DNA from: a bacterium
GTDB taxonomy: Bacteria > Spirochaetota > UBA4802 > UBA5550
Assembly (NCBI GenBank): GCA_024224995.1
Contig: JAAENB010000719.1
Span: 1-6,633 of the forward strand
Direction of reading: 5' to 3'
Length of the DNA: 6,633 nt
Shown here: one piece after another, positions 1-5,396 of the stretch
Numbering within the stretch: position 1 is the first letter of the stretch
Layout: each line of letters opens with the position of its first letter
Position numbers and translations under genes: made by a program
Notes under the pieces: generated by a model
The model's database searches: none
The model's input: the letters and a program-made list of their open reading frames with translations, nothing else
Told to the model about the DNA's origin: nothing

Positions 1-1047
1 CTGGACATTGTCGCCATACGATGGCTGGAAGATTTTTTAAAATCCTGGGAGGGAGAATTCATACTTATTACGCATGACCGGAGTTTTATGGACAGCGTGG
101 TAACCCACGTCGCGGCGATCCACCGCGCAAAGGCCCGAAAGGTTGAAGGCGATACGGAAAAACTGTATACCATGATAAACCAGGAAGAAGAGATATACGA
201 AAAGACCCGTTTGAATGAAGCGAAAAAGCGCAGGCAGGAAGAGATATTCATCGCGCGGTTCAAGGCCAAGGCGACCTTTGCCAGCCGTACGCAATCCCGT
301 GTTAAAAAACTTGAAAAGCAGGGAGAGATGAAGCAGCTTGATACTATTAAAAACCTGGATCTGTATTTCAACAGCGCCAATTTTGCCGGCAGCCAAATGA
401 TGTCCGGTGAAAATATTTCTTTTTCCTATGATGGAACGGAACCGTTTTTGATCAATGATTTTTCAATTCATGTGGGAAAGAACGAGCGAATATGCATCAT
501 CGGAAAAAACGGCAAGGGAAAATCCACTCTGTTGAAATTACTTGCCGGAGAACTGAAACCGGTTTGCGGGAGTATCAACAAGCATCCGGCTTTGAAGGAA
601 GGATATTTTGGGCAAATGAACAAGCTTGATCTTAACGACAATCGTACGGTGCTTGAAGAAATACGAAGCGCCGACGTTTCATGCACCGACAACAAGGGCA
701 GAAGCATCGCCGGCGGCCTCATGTTTTCAGGAGACAACGCTTTAAAAAAAATCAAGGTATTGTCCGGTGGCGAGAAAAGCAGGGTATTGCTGGGCAAAAT
801 TCTCGTGACACCGTGCCATCTCCTGTTCCTGGATGAGCCAACCAATCACCTTGACATGCAGTCCTGCGATTCCCTCATTGAAGCGATCGATGATTTCGAC
901 GGATCGGTTATAATGGTTACCCACAACGAGATGCATTTACGGGCTGTGGCCACGAAGCTCATCATTTTTGATAATGATACCATACAGGTATACAACGGAT
1001 CGTATGATGATTTCCTTACCGATGTTGGTTGGGTTGACGAGGAGTAA
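1..1047 (+). CDS. ABC-F family ATPase, 5' end cut by the window (348 C-terminal residues present)
   Basis: This is the C-terminal part of a soluble ABC-F protein, a family with two ATPase domains and no membrane domain whose members act on the ribosome, and some of which protect it from antibiotics. The frame is open from base 1. Residues 1-30 are the end of the first ATPase domain, with a D-loop-like [13 protein letters not shown] and the H-loop LITHDRSF. Residues about 45-120 form the charged helical interdomain linker ([26 protein letters not shown]) typical of ABC-F proteins. The second ATPase domain has Walker A GKNGKGKS (168-175), Q-loop YFGQ, signature LSGGEKSR (254-261), Walker [13 protein letters not shown] (274-285, catalytic Glu 279) and switch His in VTHN (306-309), so it looks catalytically intact. 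The linker resembles Uup/YheS-like more than EttA-like proteins, but I cannot name an orthologue. Roughly 170-200 N-terminal residues should lie upstream. The gene converges on the ceramidase gene. Confidence 0.93.
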   Translation: MDIVAIRWLEDFLKSWEGEFILITHDRSFMDSVVTHVAAIHRAKARKVEGDTEKLYTMINQEEEIYEKTRLNEAKKRRQEEIFIARFKAKATFASRTQSRVKKLEKQGEMKQLDTIKNLDLYFNSANFAGSQMMSGENISFSYDGTEPFLINDFSIHVGKNERICIIGKNGKGKSTLLKLLAGELKPVCGSINKHPALKEGYFGQMNKLDLNDNRTVLEEIRSADVSCTDNKGRSIAGGLMFSGDNALKKIKVLSGGEKSRVLLGKILVTPCHLLFLDEPTNHLDMQSCDSLIEAIDDFDGSVIMVTHNEMHLRAVATKLIIFDNDTIQVYNGSYDDFLTDVGWVDEE

Positions 1048-1054
1048 ATAAAGA

Positions 1055-1083
1055 ATGGCACGGGATTGTTCTCCCCGTGCCAT
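1055..1083. terminator. Hairpin between convergent genes, probable bidirectional terminator
   Basis: ATGGCACGGG (1055-1064) and CCCGTGCCAT (1074-1083) form a perfect 10-bp stem with a 9-base loop. It starts 8 bases after the ABC-F stop and lies 18 bases beyond the ceramidase stop, in a 53-base gap between convergent genes. Neither side has a clean T run: the + side reads GAAGCAGTTTATTCAATTTATTC and the - side reads TTCTTTATTTA, both only T-rich. The position and perfect stem support termination for both transcripts; the weak T tracts leave its efficiency uncertain. Confidence 0.65.
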
Positions 1084-1100
1084 GAAGCAGTTTATTCAAT

Positions 1101-3452
1101 TTATTCAACAAAAAAAGTCTCACTCACGCCCTCGTAACGGCTAACAGCGCCGGTCCACCCCGATTTCCATTGACCAATATGACGAATCCGGTATTCACCG
1201 GCAGCAGCATCATCATTGGGAATATCCCATTCAATGGTGATATGAGAATAGGAAGCTCCCTCTCGTTTCCAGATGTACCGCGTGGAAGGATCAATGTCTG
1301 AGGCAGCCTGTTCCCAGGAGTAAACCGTCTCGCAAATGCTAACCGTGTCGCAGCCAACTCTTTCTTCACGGCATTGTTGCTGCCCGGTATCGGTTTTCTT
1401 TTCAATAACAAGATAGCTTTCATGAGAGCCCACAGCCAGGTTATTGTTTGGATGCGCTCCCCAAAAAACAGCGGAAGCGGTTTGCCCATTCGCGTATGAA
1501 GCGTTCGGCTGGGTAAGCACATCACCGAAATCGGTGAGAAGCGGTTTATCGTCCAGGAGGACATGGCCTAAGACCTGGGGAACAAGAGGGGTTTCTTCCA
1601 GGCCCTCTTCAAAAGTTTCTATATCAACGGCGTAATACGGAAGGTCCACACCGGGAGAAAACGACAGCGCCAGATCGTTCGTCCACTGGCGAATGGCGTT
1701 TAAGGTATAAGGACCAAAAAGATTGGACCCGCCTTCGTACTGTTGGGAGGCGTATTCTTCCCGGGTAACAAGGTAACTGTCATAGGCATTAGAGTTAGCA
1801 TTAATAACAATATGGGTAACACCGGGAAGAGCGGATCTAATTTCCGCTTTTAAACGCCTTCCCGCCATGGTGCTCACTTCAAGAGGAAGCGTAAGCACGG
1901 CAAGGCTGCCGATTTTTAAAATGCTTACGGGAAAAATAACGTTATAGGCTTTTGCGTTTGGCAGAACAGCATCAATTTCTTGAAAACCGGCAGCCATGAT
2001 TTTTTCCAGTTCACAGTCCATTTCATCATGGAGTTCGTCACCGGGGACAAGCGTGGCCTGCAATAATTCCATAATAGAAGGAAGCGGTTCATCAACGAGG
2101 TCTGCCACGGAGGGAAGACTGTAATCGGTAACGTCTTCACGGGCATGTCCTTCGGAGTCGAGAAAACCGCCGCCGTCTTCACTGGGACCGGCAAACATGC
2201 CAAGCCCAATGGCGCCCATACAGGTTTTGCAGGAATTAATATCTTCGCCCAGTTCATTGGCATAATAAATTTGATCCTCATTAATAAATTGAGGGTTAAT
2301 AGGAAAATTTTGTACGGGAACAAACATTTGCCGGTATTCAATAGAACCCGTAAGCTCGGAGCCCCCGCTTTCGAGCAAAGAATTCGCCAGTGCGTATACG
2401 GATTTAGCTCGGAATTCCAATCGTTCATAATCGTGCGAACCGTCTGCGCCCCAGTTTTCATTTGAGTTGCTAATATCATCAAACAAGAGCCGGTCATCGG
2501 GAAGGTTGCCCGACATATCGCCGCAATCGTTCATGGCAAAACCGGCAATAAAATTTAAATTATCGGAGTAATTGGTGCCCTGTTTTTTTTCAAACAGGTA
2601 TGAAGTAAGGCCCATAATATCGCCATGAATAAGAAACTTATGAGGACCCGACATATGAGGATGGACCGGAGTCCAGTTGTATATGCCAATAGCCGAACCG
2701 TTTCGAACAAATTGCAGCTGCGTAAGCTCACGATTCGTATCGTCATAGCGGGACCCGTTGTCGGGATTAAGAGTCCCCTCCGGTAAAAGATAGTTTTCAA
2801 TATCATGATTAAGATAGTAGGCTTCAGGAGACCTGTTGCGGCAGGCCCGGGTATTGGGAGAAAACTCGTTGCTTATGTTTTTATCGGCATTAAACTCTCC
2901 GGAATTTAAATAAAGTCTGCCTGGTGCCAGGTTGTTATGGGCCATGGTAATTGATTCGAGAATCCCATTAACAATAGTATTAAAATAATCCCCGTGGAAA
3001 GTCATGCCAACCATGGCGTTTGTCATGAACGTCTTAAAGTAACCGCCCGGGCCGCTGTGTGTATGCGTGGCGCCCAGGTTCACGTTCTTTTCGGAATAAA
3101 GGCCGCCGTATTTTTCCTTGAGTTTACGAATAACAGCCGCGAAAACACCAGCCGACTGCATGGGAAGGTCGGCCTCAACAAGCACAATCCTCCGGCTGCT
3201 GTTTGGATTATTATCATTTGTTTTGATAATAAAACTCCGGGCAAACTGCCGCATATAAAGACCTTTACCCAGCTGCTCAAAATCGACATAACCGCCAAAT
3301 TGAACTTCAGCAGGAGGACCGGTAATATCGGCTATTCCCGTACCAATCTCAAAAGGAAGATTTGACGCATAGAGAGCCTCCTCAGAACAGAAAGACGCGA
3401 ATAAAAATACCAGGAAAACAAATAGAAAACATGCCATTTTTTTTAAACTCAT
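1101..3452 (-). CDS. Secreted neutral ceramidase (alkaline/neutral non-lysosomal ceramidase family)
   Basis: This 783-residue enzyme should hydrolyse the amide bond of ceramide to sphingosine and a fatty acid outside the cytoplasm. Residues 1-29 are a Sec signal peptide (MSLKKM, hydrophobic core, likely cleavage after ALYA). The mature start, EIGTGIADITGP, is the usual N-terminal family motif. Active-site residues matched to the known family are: zinc-site His in GATHTHSGPGG (H130, H132); His in WTPVHPHMSGPH (H264); nucleophile Ser314 in GDMSGN, which replaces the canonical GDVSPN; Glu525 in TLPLEVSTMAGRRL; and tyrosines in NAYDSYLVTREEY (Y557/Y560). NRSPEAY (206-212) and IGLGMFAGPSEDGGG (415-429) are further family motifs. 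From about 623 comes the C-terminal beta-sandwich domain (FGDVL, YRIRHIG, YEGVSETFFVE). AAGGAGA (3459-3465) sits 6 bases before the ATG, which fixes the start; Met6 is less well placed. The length is nearer to the human enzyme (about 780) than to the Pseudomonas one (about 670). I saw no lipobox. Confidence 0.95.
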   Translation of the reverse strand: MSLKKMACFLFVFLVFLFASFCSEEALYASNLPFEIGTGIADITGPPAEVQFGGYVDFEQLGKGLYMRQFARSFIIKTNDNNPNSSRRIVLVEADLPMQSAGVFAAVIRKLKEKYGGLYSEKNVNLGATHTHSGPGGYFKTFMTNAMVGMTFHGDYFNTIVNGILESITMAHNNLAPGRLYLNSGEFNADKNISNEFSPNTRACRNRSPEAYYLNHDIENYLLPEGTLNPDNGSRYDDTNRELTQLQFVRNGSAIGIYNWTPVHPHMSGPHKFLIHGDIMGLTSYLFEKKQGTNYSDNLNFIAGFAMNDCGDMSGNLPDDRLLFDDISNSNENWGADGSHDYERLEFRAKSVYALANSLLESGGSELTGSIEYRQMFVPVQNFPINPQFINEDQIYYANELGEDINSCKTCMGAIGLGMFAGPSEDGGGFLDSEGHAREDVTDYSLPSVADLVDEPLPSIMELLQATLVPGDELHDEMDCELEKIMAAGFQEIDAVLPNAKAYNVIFPVSILKIGSLAVLTLPLEVSTMAGRRLKAEIRSALPGVTHIVINANSNAYDSYLVTREEYASQQYEGGSNLFGPYTLNAIRQWTNDLALSFSPGVDLPYYAVDIETFEEGLEETPLVPQVLGHVLLDDKPLLTDFGDVLTQPNASYANGQTASAVFWGAHPNNNLAVGSHESYLVIEKKTDTGQQQCREERVGCDTVSICETVYSWEQAASDIDPSTRYIWKREGASYSHITIEWDIPNDDAAAGEYRIRHIGQWKSGWTGAVSRYEGVSETFFVE

Positions 3453-3482
3453 TGCTTTTCTCCTTATAAAATTTAGTAAAAT

Positions 3483-3535
3483 AATGTTAAGTATTGTTTA
3501 CACTTGGTAAACATAGTTAAACTTAACATTGTTAA
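3483..3535 (-). promoter_or_regulatory. Ceramidase promoter/operator region with nested inverted repeats
   Basis: Upstream of the ceramidase there are three overlapping dyads. AATGTTAAGT (3483-3492) pairs perfectly with ACTTAACATT (3521-3530). Inside them TGTTTAC (3495-3501) pairs with GTAAACA (3507-3513) across a 5-base spacer. TTAAC-ATT-GTTAA (3523-3535) is a further palindrome whose core TAACATTGTTA also occurs upstream of the flavoprotein gene. Reading on the - strand, a weak -35 (TTAACT) and -10 (AACAAT), 16 bases apart, would follow directly after that palindrome; the hexamers are poor, so the promoter call is tentative. The repeats themselves are exact and most simply read as binding sites for a dimeric regulator. 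Confidence 0.5.
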
Positions 3536-3540
3536 TCTTA

Positions 3541-3838
3541 TAGGTCAAGAAAAATCGGACCTACTGGACGGTTTTTAGATCGAAGGCGGCTCCGCTCAGA
3601 CACCGAATGGGCGGGGAAAAATAGGTCAGAAACTGCGGTGATACCGGGGGCTATTTCCATCGGCCCCCCAACCCCTTAGGGCGCAAGAGTTTTTGGAAAT
3701 GAGTCAATTTTAGCCCGGGGTTTTAGCCCCTCGTTATGAAGAAAGAGCACCTGCCCCCGCAAAGCCGGAAGAAAGGTGCAAGAGACTCCGTAAAAAAATC
3801 TTGAGCTTTCACCTTATCTCTTGCTCCTTGTCCCTGCC
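3541..3838. other. Gene-free 298-base stretch between ceramidase upstream region and flavoprotein stop
   Basis: I see no credible gene here: the frames are broken by stops and none has a ribosome site with a plausible protein. It is more GC-rich than the promoter region beside it. It holds short hairpins: TAGGTC/GACCTA (3541-3546 with 3558-3563), GGGGGC/GCCCCC (3646-3651 with 3663-3668) and ATTTCCA/TGGAAAT (3653-3659 with 3694-3700). TAGGTCA appears twice in direct orientation (3541 and 3623), and TAGCCC twice (3711 and 3724). It has the look of a non-coding intergenic repeat or the decayed remnant of an element, but no terminal repeats, target duplication or transposase trace is visible. Confidence 0.5.
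3747..3824 (-). terminator. Possible 3' structure/terminator of the flavoprotein transcript
   Basis: Just downstream of the flavoprotein stop, three pairings are possible: GCAAGAGA with TCTCTTGC (3778-3785 and 3817-3824, 8 bp), AAGGTG with CACCTT (3773-3778 and 3810-3815), and GCACCT with AGGTGC (3747-3752 and 3774-3779). They share bases, so they exclude each other or would form a pseudoknot. On the - strand a run of seven T lies at about 3792-3798, inside the loop of the first pairing and not after a strong stem, and the stretch past the last stem is T-rich (TCTTTCTTC). A factor-independent terminator is plausible but not textbook. Confidence 0.35.
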
Positions 3839-5224
3839 TCACTTATCCGGATGCACCGCAATATTATGAATAGGTCTTAGCATCTCTTTGTTGACCTTTT
3901 TATAAAACATCACCCTGAACTTTTTAAAGCGCGTAAGGAACATAAACCTGCGGTTCAGTTTTTTGGTATATTTGTTTCTTTGAGGAAAGGTGTCGTAAAT
4001 ACCGTTGTCCCGGTACCAGCGGTGATCGGCCTGGCATACAAACCTGAGACGGCCATAGACATCATCACGGAAAATCTTCATGCCGCCCTCTTTAAGAAAG
4101 GTATGGGTGCGAATATAGCCCTGGTCATGAAAGCGGATTGCCCGGTCTGCCATGGCAGTAATAAGAGAATCGATCTTTTTAGAATCTTCATATTCATCAG
4201 TAACAAAGTCGAGAAAGTTGCACATCTGGCCTTCCACATAACCCTGAAGCAGGAGCTTAAGATTGGCAACCTGGTTCAGGGGACCGGAAATAAGGAACCC
4301 AAGCTGCTTGCCGATTATCGAAGGAGTATGATTCATAAAAAAGCTTCTGTCGAAAACCATTTTCCATTGCGCGGAAAGATACCGGTCACGGATCTCTCCG
4401 GCGAAGATAATAATATCGGCAGCGCCCATGGTGTTTTTCCAGAAGTCCGTAAAGCCGTCTTTATAAATACAAATATTTTCATAGCCGCATTGCACGCAGC
4501 TGGTGCAGCCGCCTTTAATACCAAGCTCATTAATATCAACAATATTCACTTCACCGTCAATAGAACCGGCGAACTTGTTTATCATTTTACCCAGGTTTGT
4601 TTTCGCGTCAATTCCGTCAGACACAACAAGGATCTTCTTCCCTTTGGAATCAATTTTCCCGGAGCTTTTCCCCGGCGTATAGGCTTTCATTTTCTTTTTA
4701 GGCAGGGGCGGGTATTGCAGGGAAACAGGTTCTTTGTTTTCAACGGCAGCGAAAAAGTTTGCTGCGAAATTATAAAGCTGCTTCCTGGCGGAAGATTCAA
4801 ACATATCCCACATATCAAGGGAATGAAAACTGACGTACTTCATGTTCAGGTCATCGCATACGGCGTGAAGATAATGATGGGCAGTGGTGTCGAAAAACCG
4901 GATGGAAGTGGACACGGCAGAGGTGTATTTTCCTTCAAAAGCCTTAGCAGCTTTCCGCTCATGGATCAGCTCAATAAACCGCTTAAGCTGAGCGGGAATA
5001 AGAAAGTAAAAAATAGGCGTAACCCAGAAAACAGCCTCAGAGGCTTTAACAGAGTCAATTATCTCATTGAATTGATCTTCATTCTTCTCAATGGACTTGA
5101 TCTTCTTACCAATATTAAATGTTTCATACTCATACTGAGGAAAATGCTTCTGAATATAGAGCAAATACTGTAGTGTAAGGCTATTATCACCCTTTGGACT
5201 TCCATTAATGATGGTAACTTTCAT
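3839..5224 (-). CDS. Tandem flavodoxin-like NAD(P)H/FMN oxidoreductase with iron-sulfur-type cysteine motif
   Basis: This 461-residue, apparently cytoplasmic protein contains two flavodoxin-like modules of the NADPH-dependent FMN reductase type. Module 1 (1 to about 165) starts MKVTIINGSPKGDNS, the flavin-phosphate loop, and continues with EAVFWVTPIFYFLIPAQLKRFIE, the usual strand and Pro-Ile-Tyr/Phe segment. A Lys/Pro-rich linker (about 170-196) follows. Module 2 (from about 197) starts KILVVSDGIDAKTNLGKM, where the GSP loop is lost, and carries C240, C243, C246 and C252 (CX2CX2CX5C) in GGCTSCVQCGYENICIYKDGF, then AADIIIFAGEIRDRYLSAQWKMVFDR. That cysteine spacing matches the [4Fe-4S] motif known from iron-sulfur flavoprotein (Isf), so a cluster or redox cysteine role is inferred. 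A basic tail of about 100 residues (IFRDDVYGRLR, DHRWYRDNGIYD) ends the protein. AGAGGTGAT lies directly upstream of the ATG and supports the start. Substrate is unknown. Confidence 0.87.
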   Translation of the reverse strand: MKVTIINGSPKGDNSLTLQYLLYIQKHFPQYEYETFNIGKKIKSIEKNEDQFNEIIDSVKASEAVFWVTPIFYFLIPAQLKRFIELIHERKAAKAFEGKYTSAVSTSIRFFDTTAHHYLHAVCDDLNMKYVSFHSLDMWDMFESSARKQLYNFAANFFAAVENKEPVSLQYPPLPKKKMKAYTPGKSSGKIDSKGKKILVVSDGIDAKTNLGKMINKFAGSIDGEVNIVDINELGIKGGCTSCVQCGYENICIYKDGFTDFWKNTMGAADIIIFAGEIRDRYLSAQWKMVFDRSFFMNHTPSIIGKQLGFLISGPLNQVANLKLLLQGYVEGQMCNFLDFVTDEYEDSKKIDSLITAMADRAIRFHDQGYIRTHTFLKEGGMKIFRDDVYGRLRFVCQADHRWYRDNGIYDTFPQRNKYTKKLNRRFMFLTRFKKFRVMFYKKVNKEMLRPIHNIAVHPDK

Positions 5225-5283
5225 AATATCACCTCTCGGGGAAAAGATTTAACTATATACAAGGATTTAGAACGAGCGGTATA

Positions 5284-5319
5284 TGTCAAGCATAACACTG
5301 TTATCTTTCAAAAAGATAA
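5284..5319 (-). promoter_or_regulatory. Flavoprotein upstream region: -35 box and two overlapping palindromes
   Basis: On the - strand a consensus TTGACA lies at 5284-5289; I find no good -10 at 16-18 bases, so the promoter is only partly supported. Directly upstream of it is ATAAC-ACT-GTTAT (5292-5304), whose core TAACACTGTTA repeats the ceramidase-side palindrome with one central difference. Overlapping it is a longer palindrome, TTATCTTT-CAA-AAAGATAA (5301-5319), with perfect 8-bp arms. The sites lie about 70-95 bases from the flavoprotein ATG and also about 80-105 bases upstream of the divergent lipoprotein start, so a regulator bound here could affect both. Confidence 0.5.
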
Positions 5320-5332
5320 GAAAAAATTACCC

Positions 5333-5362
5333 TTTTAGAGTCTAAAACAACACATATATAAC
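5333..5362 (+). promoter_or_regulatory. Candidate promoter of the beta-helix lipoprotein gene, overlapped by a palindrome
   Basis: TATAAC (5357-5362), five of six matches to a -10 box, lies 34 bases before the start codon. At 17 bases upstream the -35 position is TTTAGA, a poor match, but it falls inside a perfect 15-base palindrome TTTTAGA-G-TCTAAAA (5333-5347). A protein bound to that palindrome would cover the -35 region, which suggests repression or replacement of the -35 by an activator. The AAGGAG ribosome site follows at 5383-5388. Confidence 0.4.
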
Positions 5363-5396
5363 ACAGAAGTACATATACAAAAAAGGAGATAATGTA

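Noticed and set aside
468..1061. Minus-strand open frames opposite the ABC-F gene
   Set aside because: They overlap the Walker and signature motifs of the real gene and contain no plausible protein features.
3378..3452. Lipoprotein signal at Cys22 of the ceramidase
   Set aside because: The residues before Cys22 are ASF; Phe at -1 does not fit a lipobox, whereas ALYA further on is a good signal peptidase I site.
3980..5173. A 397-codon open frame on the + strand opposite the flavoprotein gene
   Set aside because: It lies wholly antisense to a gene with clear family motifs. Its translation shows no recognisable domain and no ribosome site precedes it; it is a by-product of the codon pattern on the other strand.
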